Source: Ancylostoma caninum (Eukaryota; Nematoda; Chromadorea; Rhabditida; Ancylostomatidae). From it: a DNA stretch of 64,000 nt. Location of the stretch: assembly GCA_037903475.1 (NCBI GenBank), contig JBAJFG010000498.1, positions 90,432 to 154,431 on the forward strand, given 5' to 3'. Below are positions 31,273 to 43,165 of the stretch, one piece after another (the stretch's first letter is position 1; every line of letters begins with the position of its first letter). The position numbers and the translations under genes were made by a program. Under the pieces are notes generated by a model. That model was not told the origin of the DNA. It worked only from the letters and a program-made list of their open reading frames with translations, and made no database searches.

Positions 31273-33706
31273 TAGTCGTTCCGCGAAACTCAAGAAGGAG
31301 GGTCGCGCGTTGAACGGAAGCAAACAACATGACCGGGAGGGTAAACCCACTGAACCGCGGAAGAGGGAAACAAGATGTTTCAACTGTCAGGGAACCGGTC
31401 ATTCGGCGCGAGAATGTAGCAAAAAGGCTAAACCGGAGGCAAGTCCTAGGACGGTAGGATCACTGTCAGCCAGGCTACGTGCGGCAAGCGCGCACACTGC
31501 AGGTATGAGACTGACTCAAGAACTTCAGGGAGTACATGCGGTTGCATCCCCGTTGTTCGGAGATGAGTCTATAGTACAGGTAGAGATTTTCGGACGGATG
31601 TGGCCAGGTCTACTGGACACGGGGTCTGAGATCTCAATCCTTCCCGCAAAGGTGTTACTCCAAGCCGAAGCGGATGGAGTGGATATTGATAATGAGGTGC
31701 CGGAGCACCCGATAGACAATGCGATGCGAGTGTACGACGCCTCCGGGTCTCGGATGAAGTTCATCATCATTGTAGATGTAAACATTCGGGAACGAGATGG
31801 TTCCGATGTTGTCGTGAGTAGAATGTATGTCGCCAAATCGGATGAGGACTTGGTGATAGTGGGAACCAATGTGCTACATAGGCTGGGATATCGATTGGCA
31901 CGAGAGCAGAGACTGAACGGCAGGCACCGCTCATCATCAGCTGTAGCAGAATCCCCGGAAAAGCAAAGGAATTGTTATGCTGCTGTTGTGGCACAGCGGG
32001 CATACACTGCGCCCGGAGCTGTTGGGTGGGTGCGCCTGAATGGATGTAAGGAGAAGAAGGATTGGATGCTGAGCACCTCCGAAGCCATGGTACCTTCAGG
32101 AGTCTGCAGAGCAGACGACAAGGGCGTGGTAGAGATACCAGTAGTCAACAGAACCCAGGAGCCAGCAGTTTTCCGAACCGGGGAGGTGATTGGTAAATGG
32201 GAAAAGGAAGCAGAGCATTGGAGGGAGGTAGAAGTGAAAGACCTACCTCCACGGGTAGTAACCCTGCATACAGCTGGGGACGCTGCGGAAAGGCTGTCAA
32301 AACTAAAAGGGTTGTTGGCAGGGAACCGCAGGGATGGCCAGTTGGGGGCAGAGTTATGGCAAATAATCAAGGAACATAACAAGGTTTTTGCAGTGGAGGA
32401 TGAGGAACTCACGCAAACAAACCTTGTTCAACATGAAATCGATACAGGAGATACCCAGCCCATCAGACAAAGAACGAGGCCAGTACCTTTGGGCATAAGA
32501 CAGGAGTTCAAAGAGATCCTAAAGGGCCTGCTGGATAGAGGCATCATTCAGAAGTCCAATTCCCCGTGGGCATCTCCCGTGGTATTAGTGAAGAAAAAGG
32601 ACGGCTCCATACGGTTGTATGTGGACTATAGGGAATTAAATAAGCACACCAAACAGGATGCTTACCCCCTACAGGCAATCGACGTCATGCTACAAAGTCT
32701 ACAAGGGAAGAAAATCTTCACCACCTTGGACTTATGCTCAGGCTATTGACAGATCCCTCTCTCAGATGATGCAAAGACGAAGAGCGCATTCACGACGTCT
32801 GAAGGCCTCTTCGAGTTTACCGTGCTACCGTTTGGGTTGAGCACGTCGCCGGCTGAGTTTCAGCGGCTGATGGATATAGTACTGGGAGAGCGGAAAAACA
32901 AAGAGGTGTTCGTCTATATAGACGACATACTTATAGCAACCGAGACAGAGGAGCGGCACTACGAAGTTCTAACCGAAGTCTTAAAGGCATTGTGTGGTGC
33001 GAATCTCAAATTGAAACCCCAAAAGTGTATGTGTATGGAGCATGAGATCGCTTTCCTGGGACACCGCGTGGATGGGAAGGGAGTCCATGTCGATCCCGAG
33101 AAGATAGAAAAGGTCATGACGTATCCCAAGCCCACAAACTTGGCGGAAATGAGGACATTTCTGGGGTTATGTGGTTATTACCGGAAGTTTATCCTCAACT
33201 TCTCGAAGATGGCGCGACCGTTGTTTGAACTGACGAGTCAGAAGTCGCCCTGGAAGTGGGGAACTGAACAAGAGGAGGCATTTGCTAACCTGAAGGAAGC
33301 TATGACAAAGACACCAGTGCTAGCTCAACCTGATGTGGAAGCTGCAAGAAATGGTGTACGTCCCTTTGTTATCTACACTGACGCATCACAACATGGGATT
33401 GGAGCAGTGCTATGTCAGGAAGGTGTAGATGGGTTCTTGCATCCCCTGTATTTCGCCTCACGGAGCCTAACAGCCGCGGAACGCAACTATCACATTACGG
33501 ACACTGAGGCATTAGCTCTCGTCTTTGCCCTTCACAAGTTTCATTTTATTGTGTACGGCGTGGAGGTCGCCGTGAGAACCGACCATCTGCCTCTAACCGC
33601 GCTGTTTAAACGTACAAATATCTCTGGACGAGTATTGAGATGGGCGTTGGAGTGCAGCAGTATCGTGTCCGTATTGAGTACGTTAAAGGGAAAGCAAACC
33701 CCGTAG
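31202..33706 (+). pseudogene. pol: Pol part 1: zinc knuckle, protease, reverse transcriptase, RNase H (one stop)
   Basis: The frame opens at 31202, inside the A8 tract. A CCHC zinc knuckle (CFNCQGTGHSAREC, 31375-31416) packages RNA. A retropepsin active site follows (LLDTGSEISILP, DTGS at 31616-31627). Reverse transcriptase shows SPWASPVVLVKKKDGS, then YVDYRELN; a TGA at 32747-32749 interrupts the usual SGYWQI block; the catalytic YIDD is at 32915-32926, with FLGH and FLGLCGYYRKFI after it. RNase H has IYTDASQHGIGAVL at about 33371 and a TDTEALALVFAL block. The frame ends at 33706, but the protein continues in another frame from about 33645. Confidence 0.9.
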
Positions 33707-36426
33707 CGGATGCTCTGTCCCGAGGGGTCCCCGTGTTGGCCACGGATTCTTATCCTACAATGGGACATGACAAGGTTGTTGGCTCGATAACCAAACAAGA
33801 CGACAGCGAATGGTTATCGGAGTTAAGACAAGATACCGACTACGTGGAACTCATACATTGCCTTGAGAACCAACAATGGGACGAAGAGGTGTTCCTTCCG
33901 AGGATGGGAAGACGCTTGAAAGTCATGGACTTCCTGATCGAAGAGGGAGATTTGAAGATAGCGTTGGAGGACGGCAGTACCGTTAGAGTGGTTCCGAAAT
34001 CCAAACGTAAGGAAGTTTTTGAGGAGGCGCACAAAGGTAGTCTCGCCGGACATTTTTCAACGAAGAAGATACTGCGCCTACTGAAGCAAAGAGTTTTCTG
34101 GGAAGGCATGGAGAGGGATGTGGGCAAGTGGATCAAGGAATACCGCGAGTGTTTCCTTACTAATCCTCGCAAAGGCCTAGTCCCACCCCTTAAGCCATTC
34201 ACCACGAGCAAACCGTTCGAAATCGTATGCGCCGATCTCTTGGAAATGAGCATGAGCGCGAGTGGCATGAAATATGTTCTAGTTATCATCGACCATTTTT
34301 CCAAATGGCTAGGCGCATATGCTCTAAAGGATAAGACCGCGGCGACTGTGGCGACTGCCATTTTCCAACGTTGGATTTGTGAGAATGGACGTTGGCCGCG
34401 GCAGATACACACGGACCAAGGAAAGGAGTTCGTGAACAACGTGATAGAGGAGCTGGCAGCAATGGCTGGTATCAAGGTATCCACCACAAAAGGCTACAAC
34501 TCTAGGGAGAATGGTGTCAGCGAACGAGCAATCGGAACGATTCAAAGGATGCTAAAAAAGAAGGTCGAATCTGCGGACTTCTGGGATGCTATGCTGCCAA
34601 ACGTTGTGTATGCGTACAACGTCACCCCGCACGAAGCGACGGGTGAAAGTCCGTTCTTCCTCCTTCATGGTTTTGACCCGTACATCCCATCCTGTGTGAT
34701 ACCTGAGGGGGCGGTCACCAAGTATCAGATTGACTGGGATGACTATAAAACTGAGCTGCTCCGAGGGATGCAGCTCGTGAGAGAGCAGGTGAAAGAACAT
34801 GCGGATGCATACCGAGAAAAGATGAAAAGGTACTATGACGAGCGTCACGATGTAGAGAACGCACGTCTACCAAAGGTAGGAGCAAGGGTGTTTATGAGCC
34901 TGCCAGCTGAGAAGGCCAAAAATAAGCATCCAAAACTCACTTACGACTGGGATGGTCCGTATCGGGTCATTGAGATGTCGGACACCTCCGCTCTGATCAC
35001 AAAAATCGGCACGGAAGAAGAGCCAATACGAATTCAGATGGACCTACTGAGGATATGTCCAGAGGAACTGTGTGCAGAGCCAACCAACCCAAGGACTAAG
35101 CGTCGGCCGAAAGGGAGAGGGAGAGGAGTAAGAGTGGGAAGCGTGAATGTTGTGAGAACATTTCCTGCCACATCCGAAACTAAGTTGTCTCATTTCAGTG
35201 CCGATCGCGAATTTGATGTCCTCGACGAGATGAACTGTCTGCACGCCAAATTTCGATGCCAGGGACAGAAGCTACCAATCCTGGATGGAGTGCCACAGAT
35301 CGATCTTTCCGCTTGTAATTGTAGTTCGAGGCTGACCGCAGGAGACATGATTCCTGAGTTGCCGCAGCCCGCACATAGTCACGGCGTCGAATGCGTTCTA
35401 GAGGGGGCGCGAATTGTGGCTATTTGGCAAGGAACCGGCACACTGGCGGAAAAAATTCAGTGGATCCTCGACCCCTCCCATCGCCGGATTACACCGCGAA
35501 GCGTTGCCCTGTCGTATGCCTTTTTCCAAGCCCAATGTCTGCACATCTCTGTCATGTCGACAACGGTAACGAACGGGATCATGAGGCATGCAACGATCAT
35601 GGGGTGGACTGGCGATATGACGAGGATTTTCGAGCTTGGGTGGAGCATGGCCACGAAGATCGCATGGCCGACGGCGAGGAATTCGATTGGAAAGGAGCAT
35701 CGGAAGGTTCTGCTGGTGATCCCGGACAACTTGCATCGGTTGAAATTCGCTGCGAGTGGTCTGAAGGATACCAAAACCTTTTTCTATCGGCAGTTTTGGG
35801 AACTTCATTTGAAGAAGACCGATTTATTCGATGATAACCTCGGCCATGTCATCTTAGTTATGCCGTCTGTTGAGCCTAAACCCGGTAGTTGGCTTCCGTT
35901 GGTGCACGCGGTCAGTATGTGGTTGCAGTGTGGCACCCGTGTCTACCTGATTGCCGGCCCGAGGTCGACTGATGAGAACAGCTGGTATCGTGTGTGCCAC
36001 CAGGCACGGAGTCACATCAATGGATTTCTGGAGTCGCACCCAGAACTTTTACCGCAGGTGGTAGATAAATTGCCAGTGGAGAGCGGTGTGGTAGACCCCA
36101 ACTCCCCATGCTTCGCAGTAGCCGTACTCGAGGACCCAAATGCATGGATCGCGGAGCGACACGCTCGGATGTTCTACGAATATTTGACGAGGCAGCTTGC
36201 GCCGTTTCTGATTTTTGAGAAGCTTCCTTCCACGAGTTGTCCCCGTAGCAACGTAACGACAGGAGCGCCGTCGACGTCTACGGGTGAGCGAGGTTACCCC
36301 GCTGTGAAGGAGGGGCGCGTCAGCAAAAACTGCCAACGTAGGCGGAACCAAAGGAAGAGGCGCAGTGAGGCTCGAGCCGCGGCACACGCGATGGAGGCGA
36401 TGAAGCTTGGCAGTAAGACCGAATGA
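33640..36426 (+). pseudogene. pol: Pol part 2: RNase H end, integrase and a long C-terminal extension
   Basis: The 928-codon frame begins with the end of RNase H (KGKANPVADALSRG). Integrase follows: an H-x6-H pair (HKGSLAGH) and a C-terminal zinc half in which the first cysteine of CxxC is a tyrosine (34141; YREC). The DDE core has D at 34234, D at 34414 and E at 34522, giving exactly D-x35-E, with HTDQGKEF and ENGVSERAIGT around the last two. After the small C-terminal barrel (near WDGPYRV, 34957) and a basic linker, about 430 residues (35120-36426) form an extra region with repeated beta-rich hydrophobic blocks (VLLVIPDN, GHVILVMPS, RVYLIAGPR) and a basic, Ala-rich tail. I do not recognise this extension. 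Confidence 0.88.
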
Positions 36427-36440
36427 AAACGGTCTTACCC

Positions 36441-36453
36441 CGGGGGGAGGGCG
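36441..36453 (+). other. Polypurine tract
   Basis: CGGGGGGAGGGCG lies directly before the 3' LTR, where plus-strand synthesis would be primed. The pol stop codon is only some 15 bases upstream. Confidence 0.8.
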
Positions 36454-36883
36454 TGTGGTTATGTGTGGTAGATTTTATATTGTAAGGTTGGTCAGGCGGC
36501 GACCGCGCCAAAATCGATATTGGATATTGCGCTCGCGCGCGCTTTGAAATCTTTTAGGCGCCAAAAAGTGACGACACGGATTTCGGAGAAAACAGTTGAG
36601 TTCTATGTGCTCTAGGAGTGGGAGTGCTGCCACGGCCCAGTTACGTCGATCTGGCCGGTGTTTTCTTTCAATCCTTGCTCTAGCCCATTCTTCCGTTGTT
36701 GAAACCTCTTTCTTTCTCGCGGCCTCACCGACTACATTGTGAATTGTTTCTTCGTTTTCTGTTGTATTCTTAGGAATAAATTTTTTTGTTTGAACTATCG
36801 TACTGATTGCTGTGGGTCGCAACCCGGCTATACTTTTTCACTTTTTTTCGTGTGAGGGTTTTGGGGAACCAAACCACTTAACT
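36454..36883 (+). repeat. 3' LTR (430 bp)
   Basis: Matches the 5' LTR except for about nine substitutions and a 23-bp segment near 36760 (containing AATAAA, a possible poly(A) signal) that the 5' LTR lacks. Confidence 0.95.
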
Positions 36884-36910
36884 CTTTGAATTGGCACTGA
36901 CTACGCTACC

Positions 36911-38807
36911 ATCACAGGGCAGGTGCAGAGGAGGTGCGTGTATCGCACCCGTATCGCACCTCCACTGTGGTGGACTCTGCAGTGCTCGAGAGTGATCGAG
37001 AAATGCGCCCGAAGCGTAGAAATTGCAGGAGGGAGCAGAGAAAAATTTCCAGATGTAAATGGCATTTCAAGATGGAATATGCCTCTCGATGTGAAGTCCC
37101 CTCGAATTTGCGGACATTTTTGCTGGACACCACTGCAAAAAATTATGAACATTCTCCTGCACACCATACATGTTTCTAGATCCACCTGCCGTGCCCCCAC
37201 GGAAATGGCAGTGCCACAGGCTACCTTCTAATAACCGGGATGCCCCTTCTCTGCGTCTAAGATATTTGCGTGCGCTCTATCAATCGATATGGCAGTGCCA
37301 GGGCGATCCAACGAACCGACGGTTTTGCAGCGCCCAAGACCGGCATACCAACTGAACTATAACCTGCCGGTTGTATCACGGGAATTGAAACCAAGTCGAA
37401 ATTCACCGTCGGTTTGTTGGATCGCCCAGGCACTGCCATATTGATATTGATAGAGCGCGCAAACGTCTAAGGTGCAGAGAAGGGGATATCCCGGTTATTA
37501 GAAAGTCCCCGAGAGGAATTTTAGATCCCGGTTAAACAAGCGCGTAAGTGGTACTGCAGCATGATTTTGCGTTAGAATTCGAACTTTTTTCCCTGCGCGT
37601 TGTAACTGTAAAGCTGATACTTCAAATATTTAAAGAAATGAAGTAATTTCCTTCCGTTTCAAAGCTCCAAATTATTCTTTTTGCCTCCAAAACAAAGGAC
37701 TAGCTCTCACAATGCATTCAATCTTATTCTACAAGTACAAGAGGTTAATGAAAAAGGTTGAAATGAAACCTACATGGTTTGAAGCGTTCACTAACGAGGT
37801 TCTACAGCATGTATACCAGTAATTGGTCAGTCGATATTATGCCGTACGTCTATAAGGCACCTCCCGCCGGCAATAACACAGTTGCATTTCTGTAGCCCCA
37901 ATTAAACTAGTGAAAAAAGTTTGAACACATAATTTATGCTCGTAATTCTGCATCACTCACGAGATACTTGCTGAATGTGGAACGTATTTCAGTTCCGATA
38001 CAGCATTGAATCAGAATGGTTGTGAAATATAGACTTTTCATTCGAAAAAGAAAACGGAGTTATCGTAGAAGAAACACGTATTGTCAGTGGCGAAGAATAC
38101 ACCGGTGGATTCGTTCGTCACTGCCTGGTTCTAGAAACCGTACAATCACGAGCTCTATGGTAGACTGCGATGACTACTGTCCAACACGAATGTTCTTGCG
38201 GGTTTGTCTCCTCTCTGAGGCCAGTTTTTGCAAATAAGTGGGGATCACAAGAATGTAGTTCGATTGATGACTGGAATGTGGTTATATCTTGCTTATGAGT
38301 CCGCTAACCTAGGCAACCGGCAGTTGTCTGAGGGCACAACTTTCTCTATAACCGTCGGTTCCGTCGCAGTTACTGCGGTCTCAGCAGCTATCGGTGGCTT
38401 CTCAACATGGGATATTCCGCCCAATATGAAGTCGGCGATGCTGACCTCAAATCCACTCTCCATTTCTGTTGAACTTCATTGCAAAAAGGTAGTCTGTGGC
38501 ACTGCCATTTCCGTAGGGGCACGGCAGGTGGATGTACATAGAAACATGTGTGGTGTACAGGAAAATGTTCATAATTTTTTTGCAGTGGTGTCCAGCAAAA
38601 ATGTCTGCAAATTCGAGGGGACTTCACATCATGAGTCATATTCCATCTTGAAATGCCATGTACACCTGGGATTTTTTTCTCTGCTCCCTCCCGCAATTTC
38701 TACGCCTCAGGCGCATTTCTCGGTCACTCTCGAATACTGCAGAGTCCACCACAGGGCAGGTGCGATACACACACACATCCTCCGCACCTGCTCTGTTGTG
38801 AAAGCCA
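36911..38807. mobile_element. TIR element with 320-bp inverted ends, containing repeat family B
   Basis: The arms 36911-37231 and 38488-38807 are inverted copies (shared CAGGGCAGGTGC-type ends, GTGGACTCTGCAGT, CATTTCAAGATGGAAT and ACCTGCCGTGCCCC blocks). They enclose 37232-38487. That interior holds a second copy of family B (37340-38390) and a smaller inverted pair (37233-37324 and 37408-37499). No transposase frame is visible, so it is non-autonomous or composite. It starts only about 24 bp after the gypsy 3' target duplication. Confidence 0.75.
37340..38390. repeat. Unclassified repeat family B, copy 2
   Basis: Collinear with 15410-16540 but without the tRNA-like insertion. Both copies end near an ACTTTCTCTATAAC block followed by a GTCGGTTCC block. 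Confidence 0.75.
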
Positions 38808-40675
38808 CCGCAACGTGACGCGGGCGGCGCGGATTTCGCCGCACCGCATAACACTAGAGCACGATGGGGCGCACTAGACGAATAGAGTTGGCCACATCAT
38901 GGGCTTATAGCACCATAATGATGTCTGTTCGCCTGCGAGTGGGCTTCTGCTGTTCATTAAAGCGAGGCAGACACTAAGAAAGCTCGAAAACGATCGTCAA
39001 ACGTAAGAGAATCCTATGAAAGTACAATAAGTCAAGGAATGAAAGATATCTTTTTGAGAAAAGTAGATGTTTAGTTTGGGGTTTCGCAGTTTAATGTGCG
39101 GTTTGGTGCTAAGAGATTTGAATTTCGAGAGATACTCGAGTACGATGAAATTATTAAAGTCTTTTGGTAATGGCGGGCATCTTGGCGGTAATGGGGCTGA
39201 TGTTTGAAACTACTGCAGAATGAGAATGAATGTGTCACGCGTCCGCAAAGGGAAGAGTTTCTTAGTGAAAATTCATCTCATCATACGTACCCCCATTTGC
39301 CTTCTCTTTTCTACGAACCAAAACACGTTGGGGCGAATTGGATTGTCGTACCCGTGTTTTACCCTGGGTGTGGTATGGTACGCTATTATTCAACGATAAA
39401 ACAGGTGTCACACCGAAGGTCCGCCTATGCGGGAGGGATACGCTGCTATCCAGTAATTGGGTAGAAAGGTACCTTACCCGAAAACCCCGGTAAAATGGTA
39501 TTGATAGGTAGGTACTTGGCAGTGACGGAGATGCTATGTTGCGGATTTACTGGTGTAGAATGGGTAAGGTGGCGTTCATACTAGGCGGTGGAAAATTGGT
39601 CGTTACCGATCGTTACCAAAGGTGTTTTTTCAGCGAGCAAAAATACGCTCACTATATCAGAAATTTTACCGCTATGATGATTATCGGTGACCAAATAGCT
39701 TTGATTGGTGCAGTGCTACGGAAGTTGTGGCAAAGTGACGGTGACCGACGGTGACTCCGCGGAGCAACCATCGGTTCTCGCGATCCCATGAGCAGTATTG
39801 TATTTTGCAAGGCCTCATCGAACACTGTGCAACGATAGCCGATAAAAAAGTCACTACTACCTCATCCAATAAAATTTAATTTGCAAAATGAGCCCAAAGG
39901 ACGCGGGGCTAACGTGCAGTCGCGAACCAAGCGGAAAATTGCGCGAATTTCCAACGAGCTGGCCTGAGACCCGATGATTGCCAGCGCTCCTTTATTATCT
40001 CTCTATATAATCTCCTTCTTGTTCAACATCAACACGCTAGTTAGATGATCACAGAACTTTAGTGAAGTGGAGGTACTAGCGTGCATGTGCATTTACCCTA
40101 ACTATCTACTCTCGAGGTTGGATGAGCGCATTTCGCTCCATGCGACTCTCAAAATCACGCAATCTCTCGCTCTCAAACTTCTAAATTTCCGTATCATCCA
40201 GTGGCCCTAGCTGTTGCTCATCGCTGCAAAGTTTTCACGATAATACACACTGGGCGCAAGCTATCCTTTTGTTCTTCCCCCCTCATGCCTCTACTATTAT
40301 GTGCTTGTCACAAACTGCTAAGGGTTTGTAGGAATCCTGCATCAGCTGCACCTCATATTTGCGACCCAATTCAGCATAAAACTTGTTCAGAATAAGCATC
40401 ACCATAAATAGCTAAATCGATTTTGAACAGTGGACTATCACCAACTGAAACCGTGAACTTCTGTACACACCTAGAACAAGGAGAAAGAACTTCATGTGTG
40501 TACACGTCGCACCTAATTTGCCTTCTTTTTAACTCGTAATCTCCTATTAATTCTCTGATAGTTGAATCCTGCTTTAGTCTTGTGACCTCATTACCTTATT
40601 ACTTGAATTCCGAAACGGGTTTTTCTTCATCTGGCTCCATTTATAACGTCCATGTGTTCTCACATCATTTTTCAG
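38808..40675. other. No gene recognised
   Basis: Nothing convincing. The stretch 39350-39870 is rich in GGTA and CGGTGAC motifs but forms no clear repeat that I can define by eye. Confidence 0.4.
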
Positions 40676-40827
40676 ATAAGTGACGTCGTCCGAGTAGGTA
40701 TCGGCCAGCAGGCCTTTCGGTACTTCGCCGTTCTATGTCCTGTGTACCGACGCAGCGCATCCACCGCTCAACGTTCAATCCCACTCATGCCGATTACATC
40801 TGTTGTTTCCAACAACTGCATGCAAAT
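40676..40827 (+). CDS. Candidate internal exon of an unidentified gene
   Basis: A 152-bp stretch is bounded by a strong acceptor (ATTTTTCAG ending at 40675) and a consensus donor (GTGAGT from 40828). It is open throughout in one frame: 50 codons plus two bases, starting ISDVVRVGIGQQAFRYF, with CPVYRRS in the middle and ending SVVSNNCMQ. Splice signals and the open frame agree, which is uncommon by chance. The FRYFAVLCPVYRR pattern faintly recalls the DRY-region of nematode chemoreceptors, but this is not enough for a family call. I found no convincing partner exons on either side. Confidence 0.35.
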
Positions 40828-43165
40828 GTGAGTATATGTATTGTATAGCAACGTACTGCTTTCAAGATAGCTGGAAAGTGTTTCATTGAAGTTCAAAACC
40901 GTTAATAATGTGTGCATCCAGTTTGACATAGAGCACTCGGAACAGCAACACTGGGCTGGATATATGAACATAAATCTCAGAATGTGGATGCTGGAAGGCA
41001 CGCCAACCGACTCATATTTCTCCTTCCCTGGAATCCTGTTATTAAGTCCTCAAAGGAGGGTGACGTTGATTCAATAGGTTCTCTCTACAGAAAATGGGCT
41101 CTTGCCCATCCGTGCGTTGTACTGGTGTTCGAGTTCGATTTCAGCGTTTTGTTGCCTGTTTCCTTTTTCGAATGCACTATGCGCAGGAAAATCAAGAAAA
41201 GAAACTAAACTTCCGAAATTCAATAGGAGCTTTACTCCAGCTCTTGCTCTATGCTAGAGATAAAGCATCTCCTAGGAGTGAAACATGCAGAACAAAGCAA
41301 AATTTGTCTATGGTAGCATTTTTTAAACGCTTTTGAAAGGATGAATTGAGATTTAAATTAGCTCCGGTCACCTGCTCGAACTGACTCATTCAAAGATCCT
41401 CTTCGGAGCCGTTTTTTGACTTCACTATTACGCAAGCACTCTGTTCCTCTTTTGGAATAGATACGTGGTCCCAGAAGCCCCAAACCAAAAGGACGTGGGA
41501 AATACGCAGCAACGCGATTTTTAACCTTGGTCATTGACTTTCGACGCAACCTAACCATTGTAAGAAAAACACTGCACAAACACTAGCGCAAATACACTAC
41601 CACCCGAAAAGAATTCACTTTTTAGCAATGTAATTCCGGACATATCGTAGAAATTCATAACGCAGTTGGTAGGAGCATCCTTGCTGTGATTGTCGGTTGT
41701 TTCGAAAATTCTTCCGCCAAGGTGGTGCAAATCTCTCATACGGTGGAGCACATAGATCACATCGCGGCTTTGCACGGAAGTTTTCCTACCTTTGGCTCTT
41801 TCACAACGGTTGGATGACGATTTAATAAATCGTTCGAAATGTCCATTATTTCGATGATCACCATTCTGCTGCCAATTGTCATCGATGATGCTTCCGAGCA
41901 AAATGGTCATCATATTCGTGTTCAGCGCCATGGAGAACCCCGCTATAGATTTTCTCGCACTCCATGGAGCAGAATTAGAGAAATGGATATAAACTTCCTC
42001 CTCGTTCCTGTTTCGTGTTTGGCGTACCAGACAACCCCATTAGACATTCCCTCACTGCCCCTGAGTAAAAGTGGGAACATCCAATAAATCGATATTTTCG
42101 CGCAAATGGGATATTCCTGATTAGCATGTTGGAGAACGTTTGTAGAGATGTCGCCAGCAACTCTCAAGCAAAGATAGTGAACAATCAATAAAATCGACAT
42201 GATCGGTGAGTCATTCGATAACTCTGATAACAGTGCAGCACGAACGCAGCCCGAACGGCGTAATGGTTGGAGTAGAAATCCTATCCGCAATGGTTTCCAC
42301 TTGATGCTATCCTCCCTCAATTGCTGCCATCCGTCAGCATTGCTGCTAAATGGACGAGGGCTTGAGCAGCAATCGAGGGGAAGATGGCAGCAAGTGAGAA
42401 TTGTTGCTGCCAGCGTTAACTTCCATTTTTATACATATATGGATAGTATACTAGGTCAACTACATAGAGACTTTGAAAATAGGTAACAGACGATATCGCC
42501 ACCGAAATCAAGTTGATCACAGTGGATTAGTTTCATACTCAGTGGAAAACCAACATGTTCACGCCACATCTTGACCTGTTCCCAGCTCACAAACAGACTG
42601 TCGGAAGATTATTGGCGTCACGGAAAACAGCATTTTTTTCTTCTAGTAGCCATAATTATTTTGTGTTTGCTATTGTTTTTGATAAACACTACATGAAAAA
42701 TCAGTTTCACGAGAAAATCCCCGGGTAGTCTTCCTTGGCCCTGATACAAGCTTTCATATTTGTCTTCACCGAAAGCATGGTGCACCGCAAGTGTTCCTCA
42801 TTAATTTCTGAAGAGGTCGCCTCAGACCGCGCGGCAGATATTTCGAATCCGTTATATTTTCTCTCAATTCTTTTACATTTTCTTGTTCACAAATCCACAA
42901 TAGATGAATTTATTTGATTGAAATCTAGGCTTCTGTGGGGACACTGATGTGTTAGAGAATCAGGGGAGCATTGACCCCAGACATGCGATGGTTGTCTCGG
43001 TCCTATGGCCCGAGTGTAGTCCTGCCTAAGTGTCATATTGGGGTTTCTTTGTTTCTTTAACAAGCACCTTTTTAGGAATTTTATCTTGATAGGTCTTGGT
43101 GGATTTTTCCATCTATTCTGTAAAAATCACAAGTGTCACAACTGTGAGCTTCTTTCCAGATCGAC
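40828..43165. other. No supported gene
   Basis: Frames of up to 126 codons occur on both strands (for example 41551-41931 minus), with no recognised motif. A small imperfect hairpin is at 42310-42405. Confidence 0.35.

Larger units (their letters stand above)
28930..36887 (+). mobile_element. Ty3-type LTR retrotransposon, full length, inactivated
   Basis: A complete element: CTTT target duplications (28930-28933 and 36884-36887), two LTRs, a primer-binding site, gag, pol in the order protease-RT-RNase H-integrase (the Ty3/Metaviridae order), and a polypurine tract. The LTRs differ at about nine positions plus one 23-bp indel in roughly 407 bp, by my reading, so the insertion is fairly recent. 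Three breaks are visible in gag-pol: an A8 tract at 31201, a TGA at 32747 and a frame change at 33640-33660. There is no envelope-like gene with a signal peptide or membrane anchor. Confidence 0.93.

Noticed and set aside
30794..31402. 202-codon minus-strand frame opposite gag-pol
   Set aside because: It is antisense to a recognised capsid and zinc-knuckle region and has no motifs of its own.
33840..34487. 215-codon minus-strand frame opposite integrase
   Set aside because: It is antisense to the DDE integrase core, which is unambiguous on the plus strand.
35120..36426. Envelope gene of the LTR element
   Set aside because: The region is fused to integrase in one frame and has no signal peptide, cleavage site pattern or membrane anchor.
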